A DNA stretch of 57,652 nt from Crenalkalicoccus roseus. GTDB taxonomy: Bacteria; Pseudomonadota; Alphaproteobacteria; Acetobacterales; Acetobacteraceae. The position numbers were made by a program, and so were the translations under genes. Location of the stretch: assembly GCF_004761865.1 (NCBI RefSeq), contig NZ_SJDM01000021.1, positions 1 through 57,652 on the forward strand. Reading direction: 5' to 3'. Positions 8,818-17,212 of the stretch are shown here, one piece after another. Each line of letters begins with the position of its first letter. Position 1 is the stretch's first letter. The notes under the pieces were generated by a model that was not told the origin of the DNA, made no database searches, and worked only from the letters and a program-made list of their open reading frames with translations.

Positions 8818-9492
8818 TCACGCCATCAGCCGCCGCGCCGCCCGGCGCGCCTCGCGCATCGCGGCGCCGGCGGTCATCACGCCGGAGGGGTCGAGCGGCA
8901 GCCCGCCCGCCGCCAGCGCCTCCACTGCCCAGGTGTTGGAGGTGTAGGGCAGGGCGTAGCGGCGGCGCGCCTCGAAGAACCAGGCGCCGGGGCGGAAGCC
9001 GGGGCGGATCGGGCGCGGCCGGCCCGCCGCGTCGCGCTCGAACTCGCCGAGCAGGAAGGCCGCGACGGCCTCATGCGCCGCCCCGGCCAGCGGCAGCGGC
9101 ACCGCGTCCTCCACCGTGTCGGGCGTGGGCGGGGCCGCCATCGGCACGGCGAGCAGCGCCCCCGGCCCGGGCAGGAGCGCGCCGGAAAGCTCCGCCAGCC
9201 CCGGCTCGCGCGCGGTGAAGAACCCGCGGGCGCCGAAGCCGAAGGCGACCAGCGGCGCCTCCGGCAGGAAGGGGGCGAGCAGCCGCGCCAGCGCCTCCTC
9301 CCGGCGCAGCGGCAGCGCTACCTCGGTGTGCCAGGAGATCTGCACCAGCCAGGCCGCGGGCACGCCCGGCGGCGGGGCCGGAACCGGCTCCCGCCCGGCG
9401 CCCGCGCAGGCGGCGAGGGCGAGCGCCGGCAGCAGGGCGCGGCGGCCAACGGCCCCGCCCTCGGGCGGGTTCCACGGTGGCGTCCCGGTCAT
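8818..9492 (-). CDS. DUF2459 family lipoprotein
   Basis: This 224-residue protein matches DUF2459, a family without proven function. It has the HT pair near the start of the domain (QISWHTEVALP), the FGFGARGFFTARE segment equivalent to the family's FGWGDR, and a late NTW motif in YTSNTWAVEALAAGGLP. From the ATG at 9492 there is a basic RR, a hydrophobic stretch and the lipobox LAAC, so it should be a lipid-anchored envelope protein. Longer upstream open frame exists, but it would bury the signal sequence. It is divergent from the Tim44-like gene, sharing a 124-base promoter region. Confidence 0.8.
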   Translation of the reverse strand: MTGTPPWNPPEGGAVGRRALLPALALAACAGAGREPVPAPPPGVPAAWLVQISWHTEVALPLRREEALARLLAPFLPEAPLVAFGFGARGFFTAREPGLAELSGALLPGPGALLAVPMAAPPTPDTVEDAVPLPLAGAAHEAVAAFLLGEFERDAAGRPRPIRPGFRPGAWFFEARRRYALPYTSNTWAVEALAAGGLPLDPSGVMTAGAAMREARRAARRLMA

Positions 9493-9616
9493 GGGGTGGG
9501 GAACGCGGCCGGGCGGGGGCGGTTGGAAGGAAGGCGCCGCGGTTGCGTTCGCATCGCGCCGCGGCTTTCCTATATTTGTTGTAATCGGAACCGCGTTCCC
9601 GGAGAGAGCCCCGCCC

Positions 9617-10615
9617 ATGCGCCGTCCCGCCACCTTCCTGGCCGCCATCGCGGTCGTCGCCCTGGCCCTCGCCCCCGCCCTGGCCGAGGCGCAGCGCGGC
9701 GGCGCCCGCTCCATGGGCAGCCGCGGCAGCCAGACCTACTCCGCCCCGCCCCCGACCCGCACCGCCCCGGCCCAGAACCAGGCGCGGCCGATGGAGCGCA
9801 GCATGACCGAGCCTGGCCGTGCCGCCCAGCCGGGGGCGCCGGCGGCGCGCACCCCGGCCGGCGCGGCGGCGCCGGCGGCGGGGGGCATGTTCGGCCGCAG
9901 CCCCTTCATGGCCGGGCTGATGGGCGGGCTGATCGGCGTCGGCCTCGGTGGGCTGCTGTTCGGCCACGGCTTCTTCGGCGGCCTCTCCGGCTTCGCCGGC
10001 GTCCTCGGCCTGCTGCTGCAGATCGCGCTGATCGCCGGGCTGGTGTGGCTGGTGCTGCGCCTGATCCGCGGCCGCCAGCAGCAGCCGGCCCTGGCCGGCG
10101 CGCCGGCGGGGGCGATGGCGCGCGACCTGCACGGCCCGGCCGGCTCCGCTCCGGCCGGCGCGCGTCCGGCCGCCGGCCGGGGCACGGTGCCCGCCACGGG
10201 CCTTGCCCCCCTCGCGCTGCAGCCGGCGGATTTCGAGACCTTCGAGCGCATCCTGAAGGAGGTGAACGAGGCCTGGTCGCGCCAGGATCTGCCGGCGCTG
10301 CAGCGCCTCGCGACGCCGGAGATGGTGCAGTACTTCTCCGAGGACCTCGCCGACCTCGCCAGCCGCGGCCTGCGCAACGAGACCCGCGACACGGTGCTGG
10401 AGCAGGGCGACCTGGCCGAGGCTTGGCGCGAGGACGGGCGCGAATACGCCACCGTCGCCATGCGCTACTCCTTCGTCGAGGTGACGCGCCGCGCCGAGGA
10501 CGGCGCGGTGGTGGAGGGCGACCCGGCGCGGCGCACCGAGGCCACCGAGATCTGGACCTTCGTCCGCGCCCCGGGCGGCAACTGGCTGCTCTCCGCCATC
10601 CAGGCGACGGGCTGA
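9617..10615 (+). CDS. Tim44-like domain membrane protein
   Basis: This 332-residue protein has a signal peptide (cleavage probably after ALAEA) and a Ser/Pro/Ala-rich linker. One or two glycine-rich membrane segments follow (FMAGLMGGLIGVGLGGLLFG and LLLQIALIAGLVWLVLRLI), then a C-terminal Tim44-like domain from about residue 200. That domain contains FERILKEVNEAWSRQDLPAL and ends with the EIWTFVRAPGGNWLLSAIQ strand. In mitochondria the domain anchors Hsp70 at the import channel; in bacteria its role is open. A strong hairpin follows the stop. The start at 9617 is fixed by the signal peptide. Confidence 0.87.
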   Translation: MRRPATFLAAIAVVALALAPALAEAQRGGARSMGSRGSQTYSAPPPTRTAPAQNQARPMERSMTEPGRAAQPGAPAARTPAGAAAPAAGGMFGRSPFMAGLMGGLIGVGLGGLLFGHGFFGGLSGFAGVLGLLLQIALIAGLVWLVLRLIRGRQQQPALAGAPAGAMARDLHGPAGSAPAGARPAAGRGTVPATGLAPLALQPADFETFERILKEVNEAWSRQDLPALQRLATPEMVQYFSEDLADLASRGLRNETRDTVLEQGDLAEAWREDGREYATVAMRYSFVEVTRRAEDGAVVEGDPARRTEATEIWTFVRAPGGNWLLSAIQATG

Positions 10616-10653
10616 GGCGCTCCGGCGGCGCGGCGCGCCGGCCTGTGGCGGGG

Positions 10654-10685
10654 CCGCCGCCCTCACCGGGAGGTGAGGGCGGCGG
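10654..10685 (+). terminator. Strong GC hairpin after the Tim44-like gene
   Basis: CCGCCGCCCTCACC at 10654-10667 pairs perfectly with 10672-10685 around a four-base loop. It lies 38 bases after the stop codon. No T run follows, so if it terminates transcription it does so as a GC hairpin, possibly with Rho. Confidence 0.7.
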
Positions 10686-10692
10686 TGGCGCA

Positions 10693-10764
10693 ATTGTGGC
10701 GAACCGGGGCCGGATTGTGGCATTCTGATGGCGGGATCGGGCGGGCCGTGCCACGATCCCGCCA
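10693..10764 (+). promoter_or_regulatory. Direct repeats and leader hairpin before a small membrane-protein gene
   Basis: ATTGTGGC occurs at 10693-10700 and again at 10714-10721, exactly 21 bases apart (two helical turns), which suits a dimeric regulator. Next comes an inverted repeat, GGCGGGATCG at 10730-10739 against CGATCCCGCC at 10754-10763, extendable by one pair. It ends seven bases before the GGAGG at 10771. No sigma-70 hexamers are convincing. Confidence 0.45.
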
Positions 10765-10783
10765 CGACTCGGAGGCCGCCCCG

Positions 10784-10966
10784 ATGCTCTTCCTGTGCTT
10801 CCTGGCCGTTGCCGCGGCGCTCGGCGGGCTCGCCGCCGTTGGGCTCGCCCTCGGCCCGCTGACCGGAAGCGCGGCGACGGCCCTGCTGGCCGCGCCCGCC
10901 CTCGGCACCCTCTCGCTGGCGAGCGGCCTCGCCGCGGCCGTGATCGCGCTGCGCCGCCACGGCTGA
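10784..10966 (+). CDS. Small hydrophobic membrane protein (60 aa), unknown
   Basis: I do not recognise this gene. The 60-residue product is almost entirely Ala, Leu and Gly and forms two hydrophobic segments (about residues 2-24 and 29-55) ending in RRHG, so a two-pass inner-membrane hairpin is likely. The ATG at 10784 has GGAGG at 10771-10775, eight bases upstream. The preceding direct repeats and hairpin suggest its own regulated promoter. A longer in-frame start at 10673 lies inside the terminator hairpin and is unlikely. Function cannot be inferred. Confidence 0.55.
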   Translation: MLFLCFLAVAAALGGLAAVGLALGPLTGSAATALLAAPALGTLSLASGLAAAVIALRRHG

Positions 10967-11205
10967 CCCCCGCAGGGGAGCGATCACGTCTGGAAAAGGA
11001 ATCACCCAAGCTTCACGCCCCAAGCGCGAGCGGCGCGTTACAGCGGCGCGGCGCGACCACTGCCGGGGCACGCCGCCCCCGCAGGAGGACCCGCGCGCCC
11101 GTGGGGGCGGCCGGGCCGCGAGGCGTCGTCGCCTCCTCGGCACGGGAGACCTGAGCCGGCGCCGCCAGGACGCGGAGGGCCGTCCGGCGAGCGAGGCGAG
11201 GGGTG

Positions 11206-12003
11206 ATGCAGACGACCGAGGTGACGCGCCGCTACCGCACGGTGTTCCTCTCCGACATCCATCTCGGCACCCGCGGCTGCCGCGCCGACTTTCTCCTCGA
11301 CTTCCTGCGCCGCACCGAATGCGAGCGGCTGTTCCTGGTGGGCGACGTGGTGGATGGCTGGCGGCTGCGCAAATCCTGGTACTGGACCGAGGAATTCGAC
11401 GAGGTGGTGCGCCATGTGCTGCGCCTCGCCCGCTCCGGCGTCCAGGTCACCTACATCCCCGGCAACCACGACGAGATGTTCCGCGCCTGGCTCGGCCTCG
11501 AGGTCGCCGGCATCCGCCTGGTGCGGGAGGCGGTGCACGTCACCGCCGACGGCCGGCGGCTGCTGGTGATCCACGGCGACGAGTTCGACGGCGTGATCCG
11601 CTACGCCAGGTTCCTCGCCCTGCTCGGCGACTGGGCCTATGACCAGGCGCTGGTCGCCAACCGCTGGTTCAACGAGGCGCGGCGGCGCCTCGGCTACCCC
11701 TACTGGTCGCTCAGCCAGTGGATGAAGCGGCAGGTGAAGGGCGCGGTGAAGGCGATCGACCGCTTCGAGGCCGCGCTCGCCACCGAGGCGCGGCGCCGCG
11801 GCCTGGACGGCGTGATCTGCGGCCACATCCACCATGCCGAGATGCGCGTGGTGCAGGGCGTGCTCTACATGAACGACGGCGACTGGGTGGAGAGCTGCAC
11901 CGCCCTCGTCGAGCATGCCGACGGCCGCTTCGAGCTGGTGGACTGGGCGCGGGAGAACCGGCTCTCCTTCCCGCCCGCGCCGGGGGCCATTGCCACGGCC
12001 TGA
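11206..12003 (+). CDS. LpxH-like calcineurin-type phosphoesterase
   Basis: This is a 265-residue metallophosphoesterase of the YbbF/LpxH group. All metal motifs are visible: SDIHLG, GDVVDGW, GNHDEM, HGDEFD and GHIHHAEM. LpxH cleaves UDP-2,3-diacylglucosamine in lipid A synthesis, but most alphaproteobacteria use the unrelated LpxI. The characteristic SLSQWMKRQVKGAVKAI stretch marks a paralogous group usually paired with a GT4 glycosyltransferase, as here, so a different phospho-substrate is possible. ATG at 11206 or the adjacent GTG at 11203 could be the start; AGGCGAGGGG precedes both. It is followed by genes for glycosyl transfer and Kdo/lipid A, consistent with an envelope role. Confidence 0.85.
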   Translation: MQTTEVTRRYRTVFLSDIHLGTRGCRADFLLDFLRRTECERLFLVGDVVDGWRLRKSWYWTEEFDEVVRHVLRLARSGVQVTYIPGNHDEMFRAWLGLEVAGIRLVREAVHVTADGRRLLVIHGDEFDGVIRYARFLALLGDWAYDQALVANRWFNEARRRLGYPYWSLSQWMKRQVKGAVKAIDRFEAALATEARRRGLDGVICGHIHHAEMRVVQGVLYMNDGDWVESCTALVEHADGRFELVDWARENRLSFPPAPGAIATA

Positions 12004-12015
12004 CCGCGCCCGCAC

Positions 12016-13086
12016 ATGGGGCTGATGCCCCTCGACGCCGAAGCCCGCGCGGCACGCGGCGCGCGGCCCGCCACCGGCGCGCCGCTGCGCCTGCTGATCG
12101 TCTCCGACGCCTGGCACCCGCAGGTGAACGGGGTGGTGCGCACGCTCGAAACCGTGGCCGCGCATCTCCGCGCCGCCGGGGATGTGGTGGAGGTGATCGG
12201 CCCCGACCGCTTCCGCACCATCCCGCTGCCCGGATATCCGGAGATCCGCTTGGCCCCGTTCCCGGCGGCGCGGCTGGCGCGGCTGGTGGACGCCTTCGCC
12301 CCGCAGGCGGTGCACATCGCGACCGAGGGGCCGCTCGGCTGGGCGATGCGCGCGCTGTGCCGCCGGCGCGGCTGGCGCTTCACCACCACCCTGCACACCC
12401 GCTTCCCCGACTACCTGCACGCCCGCACCGGTCTGCCGCCGCGCCTCTCCTGGGCACTGCTGCGCCGCTTCCACGCGGCGGGGGAGGGCACCTTCGCCGC
12501 CACGCCCTCGCTGTGCGAGGAACTCGCCGCGCGCGGCTTCGCGCGGGTGCGGCTGTGGTCGCGCGGGGTGGATCTCGACCTGTTCCGCCCGATGCCGGGC
12601 GAGGCCTGGCCGGGCCTGCCCCGGCCGGTCTTCCTCTATGCCGGGCGGCTGGCGGTGGAGAAGTCCATCGAGGCCTTCCTCGCCCTCGACCTGCCCGGCT
12701 CGAAGGTGGTGGTGGGGGACGGGCCGCAGCGCGCGGCGCTGCAGCGCCGCTTCCCGGCGGCGCATTTCACGGGCTGGAAGCGCGGGGCGGACCTCGCGCG
12801 GGCCTATGCGGGGGCGGACGTGCTGGTCTTCCCTTCCCGCACCGACACCTTCGGCATGGTGATGCTGGAGGCGATGGCCTGCGGCACCCCGGTCGCCGCC
12901 TTCCCGGTGCCCGGGCCGCGCGACGTGGTGGCGCCGGGGACGGGCGTGCTGGACGAGGACCTTGGCCGCGCCGCGCTCGCCGCGCTCGGCTGCGACAGGG
13001 CGCGCTGCCGCGCCCATGCCGAGGGCTTCGCCTGGCCCGCCTGCGCCGCCGCCTTCCGGGAGCTGGTGACGCTGGTGCCGGTATAG
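12016..13086 (+). CDS. Glycosyltransferase family 4
   Basis: This 356-residue GT-B enzyme resembles the MgtA/alpha-mannosyltransferase type that glycosylates lipids. The N-terminal domain has RLLIVSDAWHPQVNGVVRTL. The C-terminal donor-binding domain has VFLYAGRLAVEKSIEAFL and the E-x7-E-like FPSRTDTFGMVMLEAMACG. It lacks membrane segments and is probably peripheral at the inner membrane. It starts 12 bases after the LpxH-like phosphoesterase, an association seen in other alphaproteobacteria and suggesting one glycolipid pathway. Acceptor and sugar are not predictable. The stop is TAG, followed by GGCGCTCGCC, loosely like the repeat family. Confidence 0.9.
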   Translation: MGLMPLDAEARAARGARPATGAPLRLLIVSDAWHPQVNGVVRTLETVAAHLRAAGDVVEVIGPDRFRTIPLPGYPEIRLAPFPAARLARLVDAFAPQAVHIATEGPLGWAMRALCRRRGWRFTTTLHTRFPDYLHARTGLPPRLSWALLRRFHAAGEGTFAATPSLCEELAARGFARVRLWSRGVDLDLFRPMPGEAWPGLPRPVFLYAGRLAVEKSIEAFLALDLPGSKVVVGDGPQRAALQRRFPAAHFTGWKRGADLARAYAGADVLVFPSRTDTFGMVMLEAMACGTPVAAFPVPGPRDVVAPGTGVLDEDLGRAALAALGCDRARCRAHAEGFAWPACAAAFRELVTLVPV

Positions 13087-13207
13087 GGCGCTCGCCCGCG
13101 GCGGGGGCGCCCTCTCCCTCTGTCTGCGCGTGCCCGGCCGCCGGTGGGCTATTCCGGCTGCGGCGCGGGCGTGCTACGCGCCGCCCTCCCGCCATGCGCA
13201 GACACCC

Positions 13208-13897
13208 ATGCTCCGGCGCCTGATCCGCCATCCGCGGGCGCAGGCCGCCCTGGCCCGGCTGCTCGGCCTCTACCTGGCGACGGTGCTGCGCACCACGCGC
13301 TGGACGCTGCTCGGCCAGGAGCATCTGCGCGCCGCCCTCTCGCCCCCCGGCCAGGGCGCCATCCTCGCCTTCTGGCACGAGCGGCTGGCGCTGATGGCGC
13401 CGGCCTGGCAGGTGGCGCGGGAGACCGAGCCCCCGCTGCGCGGGCGGCGGGCGCATGTGCTGGTCTCCCGCCACCGCGACGGGCGGCTGATCGGCGCGGT
13501 GGGCGGGCGCTTCGCCCTCTGCATGGTGCACGCCTCCTCCTCCCGCGGCGGGGCGGCGGGGCTGCGCGCCATGCTGCGCCTGCTCGCCGCCGGGGAGTGC
13601 GTGGTGATCACGCCCGATGGACCGCGCGGCCCGGCGCGTCGCGCGGCGCCCGGGGTGGCGCAGCTCGCCGCCCTCTCCGGCCGGCCGGTGCTGGCCTGCG
13701 CCGCCGCCACCACGCGCCACCGCCGGCTCGGGAGCTGGGACCGGATGCTGCTGCCGCTGCCCTTCGGCCGCGGCGTGATCGTGGCCGAGCCCCCGCTCGC
13801 CGTGCCACGCGAGGCGCCGGAGGCGGCGCTGCCCGCGATCGAGGCCGCCCTCACCGCCGCCTGCGACCGCGCCGATTCCTGGGGGCCGGGGCGATGA
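13208..13897 (+). CDS. DUF374 lysophospholipid acyltransferase-like protein
   Basis: This 229-residue protein belongs to DUF374, a branch of the glycerolipid acyltransferase superfamily often beside waaA. Seen are AILAFWHERLALMAP (the family's equivalent of the catalytic His/acidic box), HVLVSRHRDGRLIGAVGGRF, and ITPDGPRGPARRAAPG, matching the substrate-binding DGPRGP motif. It is probably a membrane-associated acyl transfer enzyme acting on a glycolipid or lipid A precursor; no member's reaction is settled that I know of. The start at 13208 gives a basic N-terminus followed by a hydrophobic stretch. The last codons overlap the waaA ATG. Confidence 0.88.
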   Translation: MLRRLIRHPRAQAALARLLGLYLATVLRTTRWTLLGQEHLRAALSPPGQGAILAFWHERLALMAPAWQVARETEPPLRGRRAHVLVSRHRDGRLIGAVGGRFALCMVHASSSRGGAAGLRAMLRLLAAGECVVITPDGPRGPARRAAPGVAQLAALSGRPVLACAAATTRHRRLGSWDRMLLPLPFGRGVIVAEPPLAVPREAPEAALPAIEAALTAACDRADSWGPGR

Positions 13898-15276
13898 GCC
13901 TGCCCGTCCTGCTCTGGCGCCTCGGCGCCGCCGCGGCGGCGCCGGTGCTGCCGCTGCTGCTCCGCCGCCGCGCTGCGCGGGGCAAGGAGGTGGCGGCGCG
14001 CCTTTCCGAACGCTTCGGGGAGGGCGCGGCCCGCCCGCCTGGCCGGCTGCTCTGGCTGCACGCGGCGAGCGTGGGGGAGACCGCCTCGGTGCTGCCGGTG
14101 CTGGAGGCGCTGGCGGCGCGCGCCCCGCAGCTGTCCGTGCTGCTCACCACCGGCACCGTCACCGCGGCGCGGCTGCTGGAGCAGCGCCTTCCCCCGGCGC
14201 TGCGGGGGCGGGTGCTCCACCGCTTCGCGCCGCTCGACGTGCCGGCCTGGGTCGGGCGCTTCCTCGCCGGGTGGCGGCCGGACGCGGCGGCCTTCGTGGA
14301 ATCGGAGCTGTGGCCGAACCTGGTGCTGGCGGCGCGGGCGCGGGGGATTCCGCTGGCGCTGGTGAATGCCCGCCTCTCCGCCCGTTCGGCCCGCCGCTGG
14401 GCCCGCGCGCCGGGGCTGGCGCGGACGGTGCTGGGCAGCTTCGCCCTGGTGCTGGCGCAGTCCGAGGCGGATGCGGCGCGGCTCGCCGCCCTCGGCGCCC
14501 CGGCGCCGCGCTGCCTCGGCAACCTGAAGGACGCGGCGCCGCCGCTGCCGGCCGCGCCGGAGGCGATGGCGGCACTGCGCGCGGCGGTGGGGGCGCGGCC
14601 GGTGCTGCTCGCCGCCAGCACCCATCCCGGGGAGGAGGCGCTGGCGATCGCGGCACACCGCCTGCTCGCCCCGCGCCTGCCGGGGCTGCTGACCGTGCTG
14701 GTGCCGCGCCACCCGGAGCGTGGGGCGGAGGTGGCGGCGGCGGCGGCGGGGCTGGCGGTGGCGCGCCGCGCCGCCGGGGCGATGCCGGGGCCGGAGGTGG
14801 CGGTCTATGTCGCCGACACGCTGGGCGAGCTTGGCCTGTTCTACCGCCTGGCCGGCGTCGCCTTCGTCGGCGGCTCGCTGGTGCCGCATGGCGGGCAGAA
14901 CCCGCTGGAGCCGGCGCGCCTCGGCTGCCCGGTGCTGGTCGGCCCGCATTGCTGGAACTTCGCCGAGCCGGTCGCGCGGCTGCTGGGCGCGGGCGGGGCG
15001 CTGCGCATCGAGGGGGAGGATCCGGCCGGGGCGCTGGCCGAGGCGGCCTTCACCGTGCTATCCGACCCGGCGCGGGCGCGGGCGATGGCCGCCGCCGCCG
15101 CTGCCGCCGCCGCGACCGAGGCCGGGCTGCCGGCCCGGGTGGCGGAGGCGCTGCTCGCCCTGCTGGGGCCGGACGCGGCCGGGGGCACGATCCCGGATGG
15201 GAGGGCGCGTGCCCTGCCATCGGCCCCGGAGCGGATCGCGGACGGCCCTGGCCGGGAGCGTGACTCCGCTCCGTAG
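13894..15276 (+). CDS. waaA: Kdo transferase (3-deoxy-D-manno-octulosonic acid transferase)
   Basis: WaaA/KdtA adds Kdo from CMP-Kdo to the lipid A precursor at the cytoplasmic face of the inner membrane. The 460-residue product starts with a membrane-associated hydrophobic segment. It then shows LLWLHAASVGETASVLP (catalytic glutamate region), FVESELWPNLVL, STHPGEEALAI and the C-terminal FVGGSLVPHGGQNPLEPA. The domain ends near residue 430. The last 15 or so residues (SAPERIADGPGRERDSAP) and the TAG stop are encoded by unit one of a 54-base tandem repeat, so the tail is probably not native. The start overlaps the DUF374 stop (ATGA). Confidence 0.95.
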   Translation: MSLPVLLWRLGAAAAAPVLPLLLRRRAARGKEVAARLSERFGEGAARPPGRLLWLHAASVGETASVLPVLEALAARAPQLSVLLTTGTVTAARLLEQRLPPALRGRVLHRFAPLDVPAWVGRFLAGWRPDAAAFVESELWPNLVLAARARGIPLALVNARLSARSARRWARAPGLARTVLGSFALVLAQSEADAARLAALGAPAPRCLGNLKDAAPPLPAAPEAMAALRAAVGARPVLLAASTHPGEEALAIAAHRLLAPRLPGLLTVLVPRHPERGAEVAAAAAGLAVARRAAGAMPGPEVAVYVADTLGELGLFYRLAGVAFVGGSLVPHGGQNPLEPARLGCPVLVGPHCWNFAEPVARLLGAGGALRIEGEDPAGALAEAAFTVLSDPARARAMAAAAAAAAATEAGLPARVAEALLALLGPDAAGGTIPDGRARALPSAPERIADGPGRERDSAP

Positions 15277-15348
15277 ATTGGTGGGCGGATCGCGGATGGC
15301 CCTGGCCGGGAGCGTGAATCCGCTCCGCAGATTGGTGGGCGGATCGGA
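15231..15348. repeat. 54-base tandem repeat over the waaA 3' end (repeat block B)
   Basis: Units 15231-15284 and 15285-15338 differ at only a few positions, and a third begins at 15339 (GCGGATCG). Each unit carries GCCGGGAGCGTGA followed by CTCCGCTCC, which is the reverse complement of the core in block A (81-93). Unit one contains the waaA stop. The rest of the 310-base waaA-lpxK gap (15349-15586) holds no gene I can support. Confidence 0.85.
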
Positions 15349-15586
15349 GGCGGCCCGGCCGGAGGTCGCGATCCTTCCCCGGGGGTGGCGCCGGCGTAGC
15401 GGGCCTGGGGAGAGCGGAAACGGTGCCCGAGGGCGGCGCCTGCCCCGGGCCGGGCACGCCCCCGAGGGAATGCAACCACTTGCGCGGAGCCGACCTTGCG
15501 CGGTTTGCTCCGCCATCAAGGCCGGCGCCGGGATCCGGGGCCGGCCAGGGAACGAGACATCCGATGCACGCCAAGGTTCACGCCTG

Positions 15587-16576
15587 ATGCGCGCCCCCGG
15601 CTTCTGGAGCGGGGAAAGCGCAAGCCTGGCACCCCTGCTGCTCTCCCCCTTCTCCGCCCTCTACGCCGCGGCGACGGCGCGGCGCGTCGCCCGGCCCGGC
15701 TGGAAGGCGCCGGTGCCGGTGATCTGCTGCGGCAACGCCACCGCCGGCGGGGCGGGCAAGACCACCCTCGCCCTCGACCTCGGCCAGCGCCTGGCGAGGC
15801 GGGGCATCGCGGTGCACTTCCTGCTGCGCGGCTATGGCGGGCGGCTGAAAGGGCCGCTGCGCGTGGACCCCGCCACGCATGACAGCACCGATGTCGGCGA
15901 CGAGGCGCTGCTGCTCGCCGCCGAGCGGCCGACCTGGATCTCCGCCGACCGCGCCGCCGGCGCGCGCGCCGCCATCGCCGCCGGGGCGCAGGCCATCGTC
16001 ATGGATGACGGGCTGCAGAACCCGACGCTGGAGAAGGACCTGTCGCTGCTGGTGATCGACGGCAATTTCGGCTTCGGCAACGGCCGGATCATCCCCGCCG
16101 GGCCGCTGCGCGAGCCGGTGGAGGCTGCCGCCGCGCGCTGCCGCGCCGCGGTGCTGGTCGGCGAGGACGAGACCGGCGCGGTGGCGAAGCTGCCGCCGCG
16201 GCTGCCGGTGCTGCGTGCCAACCTCGCGCCGGGTCCGGAGGCGGCGCTGCTCGCCGGCCAGCCGGTCTTCGCCTTCTGCGGCATCGCCAACCCGCGCAAA
16301 TTCTTCGCCACGCTGCAGCAGGCCGGCATGGTGCTGGCCGGGCGCGAGGCCTATGCCGACCACTACCCCTTCGACGAGGGCGACCTGCGCGCGCTGCTGG
16401 CCGAGGCCGACCGGCTGCGCGCCGTGCCGGTGACCACGCGCAAGGACTTCGTGCGCATCCCCCCCGCCTTCCGCGCCCGGGTGACGGTGGTGACGGTGCG
16501 GCTGGAATGGGAGGAACCGGCGGCGATCGAGGCGCTGCTCGACCCGCTGGCCGCGGGGGTGCCGGTGGCGGCCTGA
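15587..16576 (+). CDS. lpxK: Tetraacyldisaccharide 4'-kinase
   Basis: LpxK phosphorylates the 4' position of the lipid A disaccharide using ATP at the inner membrane, just before Kdo addition. The 329-residue product has a short N-terminal amphipathic segment and the family phosphate-binding loop CGNATAGGAGKTTLALDL (with T in place of the usual P after GKT). FLLRGYGGRLKGPLRV and VMDDGLQNPTLEKDLSLLVI follow, then the DNRIIP-equivalent GNGRIIPAGPLREP. The ATG at 15587 matches the family start. It is separated from waaA by repeats, so it may have its own promoter even though the pathway is shared. Confidence 0.95.
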   Translation: MRAPGFWSGESASLAPLLLSPFSALYAAATARRVARPGWKAPVPVICCGNATAGGAGKTTLALDLGQRLARRGIAVHFLLRGYGGRLKGPLRVDPATHDSTDVGDEALLLAAERPTWISADRAAGARAAIAAGAQAIVMDDGLQNPTLEKDLSLLVIDGNFGFGNGRIIPAGPLREPVEAAAARCRAAVLVGEDETGAVAKLPPRLPVLRANLAPGPEAALLAGQPVFAFCGIANPRKFFATLQQAGMVLAGREAYADHYPFDEGDLRALLAEADRLRAVPVTTRKDFVRIPPAFRARVTVVTVRLEWEEPAAIEALLDPLAAGVPVAA

Positions 16577-16604
16577 GGGTCCTGGAAATTTCGGCGCGGG
16601 CCGT

Positions 16605-16632
16605 TTGACAAACCGTCCGGCCGGTATAGCTA
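16605..16632 (+). promoter_or_regulatory. tetR promoter with operator-like palindrome
   Basis: TTGACA at 16605-16610 is followed by ACCGTCCGGCCGGT (16612-16625), an ACCG-N6-CGGT inverted repeat typical of TetR-family operators. TATAGC is at 16625-16630. The spacing to TATAGC is only 14 bases, short for sigma-70. The site lies just before the tetR start, which suggests autorepression. Confidence 0.6.
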
Positions 16633-16639
16633 AGGCGGC

Positions 16640-17212
16640 ATGAGCGATTCGCCCGCCGCCCCCCTGCCGGATGCCCGCACCCGCATCCTCGACGCGGCCG
16701 AGGCGATCATCCGCGCCCGCGGCGTCGCCGGGCTGACGCTGGAGGCGGCGGCGCGGGAGGCCGGCGTCTCCAAGGGCGGGCTGCTCTACCACTTCGCCTC
16801 CAAGGAAGCGCTGCTCGCCGGCCTGCTGAACCGCATGGCCGGCCATGTCGAGGAGGCGTTCCGGCAGGTGCTGGAGGCCCAGCCGGAGGGGCGGGGGCGC
16901 ACGACCCGTGCCATCCTCGCCTGGACCTTCGACCATCCGGAGGCGGTCTGCCAGCAGCACGAGCGCGCCGCGGCCGTCTTCCTCGCCGCCTTCCACCACG
17001 ATCCGGCCCTGCTCGACCCGGTCCGGGAAGTCATCGGCCGCATCCGCGCCCGGCAGCGCGAGGACGGCCTTCCCACCGGCGTGGCGCAGGCGGTGATGGC
17101 CGCCTGCGACGGGCTGTTCATGGCCTCCCTGTTCGGCATGTACGCGCTCGAGGAGGCGGAGCGGCGCGCCATCCGCACCGCCCTCGAGCGGCTTCTGGAG
17201 CCCTCGCCGTGA
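16640..17212 (+). CDS. TetR/AcrR family transcriptional regulator
   Basis: This 190-residue repressor-type protein has an N-terminal helix-turn-helix (RILDAAEAIIRARGVAGLTL, then AAREAGVSKGGLLYHFASKEALL with the recognition helix). A C-terminal ligand-binding domain of the TetR_C_37-like type follows (HERAAAVFLAAFHHDPALLD). The ligand is unknown. The operator-like palindrome directly upstream suggests autoregulation. No efflux pump lies next to it; the only coupled gene encodes a 48-residue peptide whose GTG start overlaps this stop. Confidence 0.92.
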   Translation: MSDSPAAPLPDARTRILDAAEAIIRARGVAGLTLEAAAREAGVSKGGLLYHFASKEALLAGLLNRMAGHVEEAFRQVLEAQPEGRGRTTRAILAWTFDHPEAVCQQHERAAAVFLAAFHHDPALLDPVREVIGRIRARQREDGLPTGVAQAVMAACDGLFMASLFGMYALEEAERRAIRTALERLLEPSP

